Numbered from the stretch's first letter, positions 8,808 through 17,831 are shown. The stretch: DNA of 64,000 bases from Paraburkholderia solitsugae (GCF_013177695.1 NZ_WOEY01000166.1:107872-171871); one strand, 5' to 3'. The notes: generated by a model not told the origin, from the letters alone. Made by a program: numbers and translations.

Positions 8808-10007
8808 ATGTCTTCTCCTCTCTCGCTTGCTGCCGTGGACGCGTTGCGCGCGCTCACACCTGGTGCTCAACGCACCACGCATTTCAATCACGCGGGGGCC
8901 TCGCTGCCGTCCTCCGCCACGCTGGAGGCGATCCGCGCTTACCTTTGGCTCGAAGCTACGACGGGGCCGATGGAAGCCGGCGTGGCCGGACGTGAGCAGA
9001 CTGAGCGGGCGCGCTCGCTTGCTGCGCGACTGCTGAATGCCCGGCACGCCGAGATCGCTTTGACCACTGGCAACTCGGCCGGTTGGGGCGCCGCATTCGC
9101 CGCGTTGGGACCTTGGGCGTCCGGCGAGCGGATCCTGGTCGGGCGTCACGAATGGGGCGGGAATCTGGCTGCCATGCGCCTGTCGGCGCAGCGCGCGGGG
9201 GCGACAATCGAAGTCATTCCGTCCGATTCCAGCGGTGCGGTGGATCCGTCGGCGCTGGAGGCCATGCTTGACGACCGTGTGCGCCTGATCGCGCTGACGT
9301 GGATGCCGGCGAACGGCGGACTGATCAATCCGGCCGCGGCGATCGGGCAGGTCGCACGCCGCCACGGCATTCCATACTTCGTCGATGCTGCGCAGGCGGT
9401 TGGGCAACTTCCTGTCGATGTCGTTGAGGTGGGGTGCGATGTTCTGACCGGTGTGTGCCGCAAGGCGCTGCGTGGTCCGAGAGGCACCGGCCTGCTGCAT
9501 GTGCGAGAGGATTTTCTATCCCGTTTGACGCCCGCATTCGTCGACATGCGATCTGCGCCGCCGGGTGTCGACGGCGAACCCGTCTTGCGGGATGACGCGG
9601 TGCGCTTCGAGCCGGCGGAAGCGTCGCTGGCATTGCACTGCGGACTGGCTAATGCGTTGGAAGAGGCATTGGAGATTGGCATTGAAAATATTCGCGCGCG
9701 GATCGACGGCATTGCACAAGCGCTGCGTGTGCAACTCGCCGCGATCCCCGGCGTGACGGTGCTGGATCAGGGCCGGGAGCAGTCCGGGCTGGTGGCGTTC
9801 AACATAGCGGGTCTGGAGGCGGTATCGGTACAGCGCAAGCTGGCGGATCAGGGTGTCGTGATCGGCAGTAACGGTGTCGCCTACACGCCGTTTGATATGG
9901 AGTCCAGAGGACTGAAGCAGATCGCACGCGCGTCGGTCAGCTATCTGACGACGGAGTTGGAGATCGGCAAGTTGCTGGGTGGCGTACGCGCGTTGGCGAT
10001 CCAGTGA
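8808..10007 (+). CDS. Class V aminotransferase / cysteine-desulfurase-fold enzyme
   Basis: A 399-residue PLP enzyme of the aminotransferase class V fold. Visible are TTGNSAGWGAAFAALGPW (cofactor phosphate loop), YFVDAAQAVGQLPVDV (the Asp that pairs with the PLP ring) and the lysine in CRKALRGPRGTG, which should form the Schiff base. Members include isopenicillin-N epimerase-like and cysteine-desulfurase-like proteins; the exact reaction cannot be read. A GTG at 8778 would add ten residues. The ATG at 8808 is preferred, though its ribosome site is weak. The gene follows the double IclR regulator after 150 bases and may belong to its regulon. It ends facing the HtrA-like gene. Confidence 0.8.
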   Translation: MSSPLSLAAVDALRALTPGAQRTTHFNHAGASLPSSATLEAIRAYLWLEATTGPMEAGVAGREQTERARSLAARLLNARHAEIALTTGNSAGWGAAFAALGPWASGERILVGRHEWGGNLAAMRLSAQRAGATIEVIPSDSSGAVDPSALEAMLDDRVRLIALTWMPANGGLINPAAAIGQVARRHGIPYFVDAAQAVGQLPVDVVEVGCDVLTGVCRKALRGPRGTGLLHVREDFLSRLTPAFVDMRSAPPGVDGEPVLRDDAVRFEPAEASLALHCGLANALEEALEIGIENIRARIDGIAQALRVQLAAIPGVTVLDQGREQSGLVAFNIAGLEAVSVQRKLADQGVVIGSNGVAYTPFDMESRGLKQIARASVSYLTTELEIGKLLGGVRALAIQ

Positions 10008-10061
10008 CCCGCTACGTTCTCCGCTTGGTCAACGTTTTTACCGAACCGATCTTGGCGCCAA

Positions 10062-11522
10062 TCATCTAAGCTCGACCGAAACAAAACTGCGCGCGTGGTT
10101 GCGCTGGATCAGCACGGCGACCTGTTTCCCTGCCTTTGCTTCCAGCGCGGTCACGTCCGCCGGCGTTTCGACCAGTGTGTCATTGAGCGACAGGACGATA
10201 TCGCCGGGCTGGATGCCGGCGCTTGCCGCCGGCCCATCAACGCCGTCCACCATCAGACCCACGGCTAAATCGCTCGCGCGCCGCTCGTCCTCATTCAGCG
10301 GATGCATGCTCAAGCCCAGACGATCCCCTGTGCTGCCTTCGACGGGTCGAGCTTTGGGGCTTTCCACGGACGCGCCGACCATGACCGTCATGGTCATCGG
10401 CCTGTGGTTGCGGATCAGCCTGAGTGTGGTTTTCGTCCCTGGCGGCAACGCAGCCGCATCCTCGGCGAGTTCGGCCGAGTGATCGATCGGCTTGTCGCCG
10501 ATCCGGATGATCACGTCGCCGGGCTTGAGGCCGCTCGCGGCAGCCGATGTGCCGGGCTGGACGGAGTTGACCAGCGCACCTGCCGGCCGTGGCAGGCCAA
10601 AGGCCGCGGCGAGACCCGGGCCGACGTCCTGTACGTCCACGCCAAGACCGCCCGGAGAGGTCGCTTGCGTGGCTTGCGCCTGCGATCGCACCTTGGCCGC
10701 CAGGTTGATCGGGATGGCCAAGGCCAGGTTGGGGGATCCGCCGGAGTCCGCGTAAATCTGCACGTCGATGCCGACCACCTCGCCGGCACGGTTGAACAGG
10801 GGGCCGCCCGAATTGTCCGGGTTGGCGGCGAGATCGGTTTGAAAAAAGGGAAAACTGCTGCCGTCCTGGAGCGTGCGAGACGTGGCGCTGACAATGCCGG
10901 CTGCAACGGTATTGTCGAAGCTGTCGGGCGAGCCGATCGCCAGGACCGGTTCACCGACGCGTACTCGCGACGAGTCACCCAGTTTGACGGTCGGGAGCTT
11001 CGTGGCATCGACCTGGATGATCGCGACGTCGCTCTGGGTGTCGACCGCCACGACCTTTGCCTTGAACTCGCGTCGATCGGTCAGCCTGACCGTCACTTCG
11101 TCGGCTTGATCCACCACATGAGCGGTGGTCAGAATGAGGCCGTCGGAACTCACGATAAAGCCGGAGCCCATTCCTGTGATGACGCGTGCCGAACTGCCTT
11201 GAGACGGCTGTGATTGCGGCACCACATGCTTGACGAGGGCAAGAAGGGGATCGTCAGCATCCATTGCCGCGGGGGCGGGTAACGACGCTTGCTGCGCAGG
11301 GGCAGTCGCCCTGATATTCACGACGGCGGGCCCGTATCGCTCCACGATGGTAGGGAAGTCGACCGACGCTGCAGCGTTGACGGGTGAAACCCGCTTCGCC
11401 TTCACGGGTGGCGGCGGCACGGCTTCGGCATTCGCCGTCGGCTGCAGGCACGGGTAGCCCGAGAGAAATGCTGCTATCAGGGCAGCGGGGAGCCAGGCGC
11501 GTGCAAGAGTTGGGTGCAACAC
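10062..11522 (-). CDS. HtrA/DegP-like periplasmic serine protease with altered active-site loop
   Basis: A 486-residue protein with an N-terminal hydrophobic export segment, a trypsin-like domain (about 55-280) and two PDZ domains (about 290-380 and 395-480), the DegP layout. The catalytic triad is present as His135 (TTAHVV), Asp165 (SDVAII) and Ser238. The loop before the serine reads NPDNSGG, where the family has GNSGG. Residue 236 is therefore Asp, not the Gly whose backbone NH helps form the oxyanion hole. The codon is GAC, one base from GGC. The protein could be a weak protease or mainly a chaperone. It stands alone, convergent with the aminotransferase gene. Confidence 0.88.
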   Translation of the reverse strand: MLHPTLARAWLPAALIAAFLSGYPCLQPTANAEAVPPPPVKAKRVSPVNAAASVDFPTIVERYGPAVVNIRATAPAQQASLPAPAAMDADDPLLALVKHVVPQSQPSQGSSARVITGMGSGFIVSSDGLILTTAHVVDQADEVTVRLTDRREFKAKVVAVDTQSDVAIIQVDATKLPTVKLGDSSRVRVGEPVLAIGSPDSFDNTVAAGIVSATSRTLQDGSSFPFFQTDLAANPDNSGGPLFNRAGEVVGIDVQIYADSGGSPNLALAIPINLAAKVRSQAQATQATSPGGLGVDVQDVGPGLAAAFGLPRPAGALVNSVQPGTSAAASGLKPGDVIIRIGDKPIDHSAELAEDAAALPPGTKTTLRLIRNHRPMTMTVMVGASVESPKARPVEGSTGDRLGLSMHPLNEDERRASDLAVGLMVDGVDGPAASAGIQPGDIVLSLNDTLVETPADVTALEAKAGKQVAVLIQRNHARSFVSVELR

Positions 11523-11774
11523 AGTGCACCTCCATGGCGGTCAGAGTGCCAGGGCCAGGCGCGCGATTAGTGGGCCGATCGATACATGAATGCATCGATA
11601 GCGCCGGTACGACAATGCACGGTCCTCCCCTACATGATTTATAGAAGAGCGGTGGGAAAACTGCACCGAGTGCTAATCCTGGGGTACGGTTTTCGAGCGG
11701 CGTGGATCGCTACTAACGCAAGCAGGTTGCGCAAAATGCGGCAAAGCCTGGCGCCTGAGCGCCGATGGACGACT

Positions 11775-12278
11775 TCACGCCGTGCGGTAGCGTGCCTCAC
11801 TCGTGCTGGCGGGAACAAGCCGTTCGCGTTGCATCGCGACCGCCTCGCCAAGCCGCTTGCAGAGCTGGTCCGTGTTCCGGATGCCTGGCAAACGCCTCAC
11901 GGGATGCGCGACGTCGTTGGTCGTCAGGATGATCGTGCCGGTGCCGAATAGACGCAGCCACCAAGGATGGATCGAGGTGATGTGTTGAATCCGGGAAAGA
12001 TCGAGACTCGATGTACGGCGATGCAGAATGCCTTGTGTCCAGGTAATGCGCGTGGTGTCGATGACGATTCGGGTGAACGCGGTTTTGACGAACGGCAAAG
12101 CGACACCGATCAGGACCGCGCAGGCTTGCGCAAGCAGCACGGGCCACTGAAGCGGGAAAGCGTTCAACGCGCAGACATGGATAGCGCCAATCATGGCCAT
12201 GACAACGCCACCCTTCAGCAGCGCCGGAAGGTTGCAGGCCTGCGACGGCGCGCCGCTGAAAATCACCTGATTGGCCAT
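11775..12278 (-). CDS. PH-domain (YdbS/YdbT-like) membrane protein
   Basis: A 167-residue protein with two adjacent hydrophobic segments (about 22-42 and 44-66) followed by a bacterial PH-like domain. The motif VIDTTRITWTQGILHRRTSS with LDLSRIQHITSIHPWW and GTGTIILTT is typical of the bPH_2 family found in YdbS/YdbT-type proteins. AGGAG lies nine bases before the Met. It should sit in the inner membrane with the PH domain in the cytoplasm. The role of the family is unclear. It is transcribed alone; a strong terminator hairpin separates it from the next gene upstream. Confidence 0.78.
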   Translation of the reverse strand: MANQVIFSGAPSQACNLPALLKGGVVMAMIGAIHVCALNAFPLQWPVLLAQACAVLIGVALPFVKTAFTRIVIDTTRITWTQGILHRRTSSLDLSRIQHITSIHPWWLRLFGTGTIILTTNDVAHPVRRLPGIRNTDQLCKRLGEAVAMQRERLVPASTSEARYRTA

Positions 12279-12322
12279 CGCACATACTCCTCTTTCTGAT
12301 CCACGGCCCTATTCGTCCTTCG

Positions 12323-12346
12323 AAAAAAGGCAGTGCTGCCTTTTTT
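12323..12346 (-). terminator. Bidirectional-looking rho-independent terminator
   Basis: A perfect hairpin with arms AAAAAAGGCAG and CTGCCTTTTTT and a two-base loop. The T run is present on either strand. It lies just after the small gene ending at 12451 on the minus strand and should end that transcript before the PH-domain gene. Confidence 0.85.
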
Positions 12347-12450
12347 GGTCCTCGTGCCGGTGGTGGGCCCAGTATAGCCCTCACGACGAAGATCGTCCGC
12401 AACGCCTACGCACCGGGCGGTGAGTGCGGCAGACGGGGCAGGACGAGGCT

Positions 12451-12765
12451 TTACGCGTCTTTCAGCCAGGGCATTTCCACGGGCGACACCACCAGACGCC
12501 GGGACTCCCGTTTCAGTTCGAAGATGAACCCGACCAGGATCATCGAGTCGGCATAGGGGATCGGGAATACGTGAGGATTGTCCACGCTGCGCAGCGGGTG
12601 CGCGGGGGTATCCGCCGTTGTCGCGGCGTTCGCGCGGACGCTCTCGAGTTCGTCGGCCATTGCCGGCCCACTGACTTTCAGGACGCGGCTACGCAGGTCG
12701 CTGAAGGGTTCGATGCGCGCCCCGTCTTCGTTGTATTCGGGCACTTCATAGATGAACCAGGACAT
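12451..12765 (-). CDS. Small conserved-looking hypothetical protein
   Basis: A 104-residue soluble protein of no recognised family. It starts MSWFIYEVPEYNEDG and ends ELKRESRRLVVSPVEMPWLKDA; it has no signal peptide and no membrane segment. The start has a well-placed AGGAGA site eight bases upstream, and the gene is followed by a strong terminator at 12323-12346, so it looks like a real single-gene transcript. The amphipathic segment SMILVGFIFELKRESRR suggests a compact alpha/beta fold. No function can be proposed. Confidence 0.65.
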   Translation of the reverse strand: MSWFIYEVPEYNEDGARIEPFSDLRSRVLKVSGPAMADELESVRANAATTADTPAHPLRSVDNPHVFPIPYADSMILVGFIFELKRESRRLVVSPVEMPWLKDA

Positions 12766-12794
12766 GTGCGTCTCCTAGGAAAAGGGCATCTATT

Positions 12795-12968
12795 CTAGCA
12801 GTGGGCGTAACTTACGGTGTCCGGACGCTCATCCAGCGCGTGCCCTGCTATGCTGGCGCCGACTATTATTTCGCGACCCAGCACGTGATACAGGCGGTGT
12901 GCCTTTTCTGACCTGTTTGTCGCCCATACTTCGATTTCGTATGGGCGGAAATCGTCCATCGCCTGCAT
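12795..12968 (-). CDS. Possible small hypothetical protein
   Basis: A 57-residue frame (MQAMDDFRPYEIEVWATNRS...) directly upstream of the 104-residue gene, about 30 bases away on the same strand, and starting just left of the divergent TPR gene. The composition is protein-like, with mixed charged and aromatic residues and ISGHALDE-type helix content. The frame stays open into the TPR gene on the other strand, which is a shadow. A Met at 12959 or a GTG at 12998 are other possible starts. No family is recognised, and the call rests only on composition and position. Confidence 0.4.
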   Translation of the reverse strand: MQAMDDFRPYEIEVWATNRSEKAHRLYHVLGREIIVGASIAGHALDERPDTVSYAHC

Positions 12969-12999
12969 GAAACGCGCGTTCCAATCGCTCTGATCCACT

Positions 13000-14622
13000 A
13001 TGCGTCCATCATCCGCCGGCGAGTCCTCCAACACTGACAGTGACGATCCGGTCGCGCAGCCGGACCCAACGGCCAGGTTCACCGACGCGCTGGAGAAGGT
13101 GACGCCGCTGTTCGAGTTGCAGCCGCCGTTAGAGGCCACCGTGCTAGCCGAGGCGTTGCAGCTCGCGGCGGTCAGCTCGCTTGGCTTGGGCCGGCTCACC
13201 GATGCCGAGTCCTATTGGCGCCGTGCGATCGAAGCGAACGCGCGATTCGTCGACGCATACCTGAACCTCGCCACCTTGCTGAAAGGACTCAACCGCCTGT
13301 CCGACGTGGAAGCGCTGTTTCGGCGATTGCTGGAAGTGAGCCCGGATCTCGCAGACGTTCACAACCAGCTTGGGTCTTTGCTCCAGGACCAGGGGCGCCT
13401 GTCAGAAGCAGAGGCGGCTTATCGGCAAGCGGCGCTGATTTGCCCTGATCGCCTCGAATTTCATTACAACCTCGGTACCGTACTCAGACCGCTAGGCCAT
13501 TGGCACGAAGCTGGGGAGGCGTATCAGCGGGCAATCGCGCTACGCCCTGACTTCGTCATGGGTTACAGCAACCTCGGCAACATACTGAAGGAACTCGGAC
13601 GCCTGCCGGAAGCCGAAGCTGCCTACCGGCAGGCGCTCGCCATTCGCGGCGACTATCACATGGCGAAGTACGCTCTGGCGATACTGCTGCTCAGCATGGG
13701 GCGCTTCGAGGAAGGATGGCGGCTCTATGAGGCGCGTCATGCGGATCCTAAGTCCATGCAGCATAAGACGCAGAAGGTCATAGGGCGTCCCCGCTGGCAA
13801 GGCGAAACACTGGCGGGGAAAAAGCTGCTGGTCTGGCAGGAGGGCGGGCTCGGCGATGCGATTCATTTTGCCCGCTACTTTCAGCTGCTCAAGGCGCAAG
13901 GCGCGGCCCAGGTCGCCTTTGCCTGCGCTCCGGCGCTGCACCGGCTGTTCGCCGCGGTCGAGGGCGTCGACGTGGTGCTGGCTCACGAGGCGGGATGGGC
14001 TGCATCGGCGAATTACGACTACTGGATGAGCCCATTGAGCGCGCCGCTGTATCTGAGCACGACGACGGACACCATGCCGTTGCCCGTCCGGCTGACGCTG
14101 GATCCGTCTCTCCTCGAAGCCTGGCGCGTGCGTCTGGCAACGCTTCCTCCGGGTCGGAGGATCGGGCTCGTGTGGAAAGGTAATGCTCTACACCAAAACG
14201 ATGCGAACCGGTCGCTGGGATCCTTCGGGATGCTGGCGCCACTCTGGCGCGTGCCCGGACTGAGCTTCGTGAGTCTGCAAAAGGGGGAGGGCGAGGACGA
14301 AGCCCTATCGCCGCCCGCCAACCAGCCGCTGCTGCATCTCGGGTCCGATGTAACGGACTTGGCCGACAGCGCCGCCATCATCGCGCAGCTCGATCTTGTC
14401 ATCTGCGTGGATACAGCGATTGCGCATCTCGCCGCCTCCGTCGGTACGCAGTGCTGGGTCATGCTGCCCGGAGAGGCAATCGACTGGCGCTGGATGCACG
14501 AACGCACGGACTCGCCTTGGTATCCGGATACGATTCGCCTGTTCCGCCAACCTTTGGGCGCGCAGTGGCCGACGGTTATCGAACAGGTGCGGCAGGCGTG
14601 TGCCGAGGCGTTCCCGGGGTAA
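13000..14622 (+). CDS. TPR protein with C-terminal glycosyltransferase-like domain
   Basis: A 540-residue protein. Residues about 45-245 form five to six tetratricopeptide repeats, with units such as NLGNILKELGRLPEAEAAYRQ. The C-terminal half (about 265-535) has the glycosyltransferase-B look of GT9-like or O-GlcNAc-transferase-like proteins: KKLLVWQEGGLGDAIHFARY, RRIGLVWKGNALHQND and DLVICVDTAIAHLAASVG. This combination is common in proteins that act on flagellin, pili or surface glycans, but the acceptor is not evident here. The first 30 residues are acidic and probably disordered. The ribosome site for Met 13000 is poor. The gene is monocistronic and divergent from two small genes. Confidence 0.8.
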   Translation: MRPSSAGESSNTDSDDPVAQPDPTARFTDALEKVTPLFELQPPLEATVLAEALQLAAVSSLGLGRLTDAESYWRRAIEANARFVDAYLNLATLLKGLNRLSDVEALFRRLLEVSPDLADVHNQLGSLLQDQGRLSEAEAAYRQAALICPDRLEFHYNLGTVLRPLGHWHEAGEAYQRAIALRPDFVMGYSNLGNILKELGRLPEAEAAYRQALAIRGDYHMAKYALAILLLSMGRFEEGWRLYEARHADPKSMQHKTQKVIGRPRWQGETLAGKKLLVWQEGGLGDAIHFARYFQLLKAQGAAQVAFACAPALHRLFAAVEGVDVVLAHEAGWAASANYDYWMSPLSAPLYLSTTTDTMPLPVRLTLDPSLLEAWRVRLATLPPGRRIGLVWKGNALHQNDANRSLGSFGMLAPLWRVPGLSFVSLQKGEGEDEALSPPANQPLLHLGSDVTDLADSAAIIAQLDLVICVDTAIAHLAASVGTQCWVMLPGEAIDWRWMHERTDSPWYPDTIRLFRQPLGAQWPTVIEQVRQACAEAFPG

Positions 14623-14761
14623 AGCACGATGGGGGGCGATCAGGGTTTTCAGCCACCTATCGACGCATGCGAGAATGCTACGCTGCGCCGACAAAGGTGG
14701 CTCCGTATTACCCGATTGACTATCCGATAGCCGCTTGTAAAACAGAATACAGGAGCTAAAC

Positions 14762-14839
14762 GTGAGTGACTTTTCCGCCGATTATCTCGTTCCAGCCGCG
14801 GCCCAAAAAATGCAAACCCTGATCGAGACGGCCGCGTGA
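14762..14839 (+). CDS. 25-codon ORF translationally coupled to the hydrolase
   Basis: A GTG-started frame of 25 codons (MSDFSADYLVPAAAQKMQTL then IETAA) preceded by a good AGGAG site at the right distance. Its stop TGA overlaps the ATG of the next gene (TGATG at 14837-14841), the classical coupling arrangement. The peptide resembles the beginning of a longer soluble protein cut short, so it is either a gene remnant or a leader peptide that drives translation of the hydrolase. Too short for family assignment. Confidence 0.5.
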   Translation: MSDFSADYLVPAAAQKMQTLIETAA

Positions 14840-15816
14840 TGCGCATCGAGACCGGAGATTTTGCCACCAACGGGATCGAGCTACGAGCCGACATTGCCGG
14901 CACCGGTATGCCGGTCCTGCTCTGCCACGGATTCCCTGAATCGCGGCATTCCTGGCGCCATCAGGTACCGGCGCTCGCCGAAGCGGGATATCGTGTGATC
15001 GCGCCCGATATGCGGGGCTATGGCGGCAGCAGCGCGCCGGAAACGATCGAAGATTTTACGATTCTGCATCTGGTGGGCGACATGGTCGGGTTGCTCGATA
15101 CGCTCGGGCATCCGAAAGCCGTGATCGTGGGCCATGATTGGGGCGCGCTTGTCGCCTGGGCGGCGGCCATGTTGCGGCCTGACCGGTTTATTGGCGTCGC
15201 TGGACTTTCGGTTCCGTTCATCCCTCGCACCGCCTCTGCGCCGCTCGCGACCTTGCGCCGCCGGGGGCGGGAGCGCTTCTACTGGCTCTGGTTCGAACCG
15301 CGCGGTCGCGCCGAGGCAGAACTTGACGCTGATCCGGCGGAAAGCCTTCGCCGCATGTACTGGGGCCTCTCTGGCGCCGCGCCCGATCCGCTCTGGAACG
15401 GTATGGTCGCTGAGAGCGGATTTCTTGCGACCTTTCCGGCACCCTCCGGCCTGCCGGATTGGCTGACGCCAGAGGACCTTAGTCTGCAAACAGCGGCTTT
15501 CGCCCGTGGCTTTCGTGCGCCGCTCGACTGGTATCGCAATCTTGATCGGAACTGGGGCTTGCTCGGCGCCTTTGCCGGCACACGCATCACACAACCGGCG
15601 ATGTTTCTCGCAGGCGCGCGGGACCCCGTGTTGAATTGGCGACGTGACGCCTATGCTGCCCATTCGGAAACCTTGCCAGGCCTTGTCTCCAGCACACTGC
15701 TCCCGGGCATCGGCCATTGGATACAGCAGGAGGCGCCGGAAGCCGTCACGGTGGCGCTCCTCGACTTCCTGCGGACATTCAAGGCTCCGGACTACCCGCC
15801 AATGGGTTCGCGATAA
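14839..15816 (+). CDS. Alpha/beta hydrolase, soluble epoxide-hydrolase type
   Basis: A 325-residue alpha/beta hydrolase. HGFPE (30-34) supplies the oxyanion region. The nucleophile is Asp100 in VGHDWGA, as in epoxide hydrolases and haloalkane dehalogenases rather than serine esterases. The acid is probably the Asp in AGARDPVLNW, and the base is the His in GIGHWIQQE. Lid-region tyrosines (RRMYWGLSG and LDWYRNLDRNW) fit the epoxide-hydrolase branch, which opens epoxides to diols. ATG 14839 overlaps the stop of a 25-codon ORF; GTG 14836 would add one residue. The substrate is unknown. Confidence 0.85.
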   Translation: MRIETGDFATNGIELRADIAGTGMPVLLCHGFPESRHSWRHQVPALAEAGYRVIAPDMRGYGGSSAPETIEDFTILHLVGDMVGLLDTLGHPKAVIVGHDWGALVAWAAAMLRPDRFIGVAGLSVPFIPRTASAPLATLRRRGRERFYWLWFEPRGRAEAELDADPAESLRRMYWGLSGAAPDPLWNGMVAESGFLATFPAPSGLPDWLTPEDLSLQTAAFARGFRAPLDWYRNLDRNWGLLGAFAGTRITQPAMFLAGARDPVLNWRRDAYAAHSETLPGLVSSTLLPGIGHWIQQEAPEAVTVALLDFLRTFKAPDYPPMGSR

Positions 15817-15856
15817 GAAGGCGTGTGTCAACGCTGCCCGTACCTATACGTCGCGC

Positions 15857-16264
15857 CTACTCCATGGGTGGTTCATTTCGTATCACCAGCTCCATGAACC
15901 CTGAACTTGAGTCGTGCTCCCGGGAGAAGCGATGTTCGGGAAGAAGCGCCAGCAATATCTCCGCGGTTGTACGGACCGTGCAACCGCGTGCCACATGACC
16001 ACCGAACACTCGACCGCGTGAGTCGGCAACCGACATGTGCAGATGCGCGTCATCAGGTGATAGGGACCCGGCGAGCGTCAGGATTTCCAGATCGTCGCGC
16101 AGCTCAGTCGGATCCTCGTCGCCGGCAAATCGCAATTGGGCAATGCTGAGGCTTCCGATGCCCTGGATCACGAAGGCCGCCTGCAACTTGACCTGACGCA
16201 GTGCGTCTTCGAGGGCGGCACGCAGATCGTCGCCGGGAAAGAGGCGCAAAGGATGTGCTTGCAT
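15857..16264 (-). CDS. PPC/DUF296-domain protein
   Basis: A 135-residue single-domain protein of the PPC (DUF296) family, named after plant and prokaryote conserved DNA-binding-like proteins. It shows RLFPGDDLRAALEDALRQ at the start, AFVIQGIGSLSIAQLRFA in the middle, and the conserved DAHLHMSVADSRGRVFGGHVARGC with its histidines and the glycine-rich turn. These bacterial proteins form trimers, and some bind metal through histidines; DNA binding by bacterial members is not established. It is transcribed towards the alpha/beta hydrolase gene and has no operon partners. Confidence 0.85.
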   Translation of the reverse strand: MQAHPLRLFPGDDLRAALEDALRQVKLQAAFVIQGIGSLSIAQLRFAGDEDPTELRDDLEILTLAGSLSPDDAHLHMSVADSRGRVFGGHVARGCTVRTTAEILLALLPEHRFSREHDSSSGFMELVIRNEPPME

Positions 16265-16458
16265 CGCGAGGTTCCAGGTTAGGGGCTGGGTGATAGGTTA
16301 AGCCGGATTGCTGCTGGCCCTTATGCTGGCGAAAAACCAGCGTGGCTCCGGTACCAGTCGACCAGGCCGCGTCAACGTGTCGAGTTGAGCATCACCCGTC
16401 CAGCACCTCAAGCTTGCCCGGGGCACGTTCACAAAGAAACTGCCAGTCTCAGTCGTTG

Positions 16459-17361
16459 TCAGGCGTTCTGTTTGAGGCCTTTCCGTGATGGAATAGTCAT
16501 TGCGGCGACTCCAGCGACGACACATCCTAGTCCCAGCCACGCCGACGGAGAAAGCGATTCTCCCAGAAACGCAATGCCTATCGCTACGCCGATGGGCACT
16601 CGCAGGTAGGCTTGCGCCGTTGTGCCAACCGAACCTAGCGTTGGTATAAGTCGAAAGTAAATGACGAACGCCATCGCTGTCGAGAAAACTGCCAGCGCCA
16701 TAAGCGCCAACAGCGATTGCAACGAAGGATGGAGTGTCCACGGGCGATCAACCACCAGACTGACAGGAACAAGCAGGATCGCGCCCACAATGAGCGAACC
16801 CGCAGCGGGAGCGACTGGGGAAAGCCCTCTGAAAGACCGACCGTAGATCGCCGCTCCTGCGTAGCAAACCGTAGCTGCGACGATCGCCAATTGCGGAATA
16901 AGCTGCCTGCCGAGTCCTTCGAATGCGTTGACGCCAACAACCAGGCCTATACCGGCAATCCCTGCGGTGACACCGAACAACTTGCGCGGCGTAATCTGCT
17001 CATGGCGGGTGATCAACCACGTTCCGAGAAACGCCATGACAGGTGAGGCCGAATTCAGGATTGTCGCCAAACCAGCTTCCACCGAACGCTCGGCCCACGC
17101 GATAAGCGTAAAAGGAACCACGCTATTCAGCAACGCCTGCACGACGAAGCGACGCCACACTGCGGGATCGCGCGGCATGGAAACTCGCTGAACCGTCATC
17201 CAGAGCAGAAGGACTGATCCGGCAATCAACGTTCTCGCTGCAATGAGCGTAAGCGGAGGAATGGTAGCGACGCCAACTCTGATGAATGTGTAAGACGCTC
17301 CCCAAAGCGTCGAAAGTGTCAGGAGCAGGATCAGGTCGAGAGCGGGGTTTGCTCCGCTCAT
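16459..17361 (-). CDS. EamA/DMT-family transporter
   Basis: A 300-residue integral membrane protein with about ten hydrophobic segments and two EamA repeats, typical of drug/metabolite exporters of the RhaT/YdcZ/EamA superfamily. Motifs are TLWGASYTFIRVGVATIPPL early in the first repeat and AQAYLRVPIGVAIGIAFLGESLSPSAWLG in the second. The frame is open to a GTG at 17430, but Met 17361 (MSGANPALDLILLL) places the first membrane segment at the usual distance from the N terminus. No clear ribosome site is seen for either. The substrate is unknown, and the gene is alone. Confidence 0.82.
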   Translation of the reverse strand: MSGANPALDLILLLTLSTLWGASYTFIRVGVATIPPLTLIAARTLIAGSVLLLWMTVQRVSMPRDPAVWRRFVVQALLNSVVPFTLIAWAERSVEAGLATILNSASPVMAFLGTWLITRHEQITPRKLFGVTAGIAGIGLVVGVNAFEGLGRQLIPQLAIVAATVCYAGAAIYGRSFRGLSPVAPAAGSLIVGAILLVPVSLVVDRPWTLHPSLQSLLALMALAVFSTAMAFVIYFRLIPTLGSVGTTAQAYLRVPIGVAIGIAFLGESLSPSAWLGLGCVVAGVAAMTIPSRKGLKQNA

Positions 17362-17573
17362 AGTTGTTGTTCGTACTTTGGACAATTTGCTTTCGCCGTG
17401 ACGGGTTGAAAATACTGAACCGTGCGGCACGCACCGGGCCGAACGGCCGAATTATGCAAGCCGCCACAGAGTGAACGTTTCAGCATGGAGCGAAATGTGG
17501 ATTGCTGCCACATCGACGCCCCGCTCTCTCTGCTGTTAGTTGGCCCTTTTCCTTTCGGGACATCGCGTCATCT

Positions 17574-17831
17574 TCACCAACTCGCCCAGAGGTGCTTCGT
17601 CAGATGCGCGGCACCCGACAATGGCAGCTTCCGGCGCACCGCCAGCGTACCGAAACATGCAACGCCTTCGGAGATCGCCGTGCGGATGGTGCGAAACGTC
17701 CGGCTGGTTGCGAGCACCGCCTCGCCATCGCCGGACTCGCTCCACACAAGCAGGAAGCCCGTGCGTTGATCATTGTCACGCACCTGCAATTGCCGCCGTG
17801 GGGGTGAACCAAAAGCGCGGATGTTTTCCAT
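17574..17831 (-). CDS. Doubtful small ORF downstream of hutH
   Basis: An 85-residue frame (MENIRAFGSPPRRQLQVRDN...) lying beyond the hutH terminator hairpin on the same strand. It has GC-rich third positions as neighbouring genes do, but the ribosome site is weak and no family is recognised. The sequence SPPRRQLQVRDNDQRTGFLL reads like part of a real protein, so a gene remnant is possible. Confidence 0.3.
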   Translation of the reverse strand: MENIRAFGSPPRRQLQVRDNDQRTGFLLVWSESGDGEAVLATSRTFRTIRTAISEGVACFGTLAVRRKLPLSGAAHLTKHLWASW

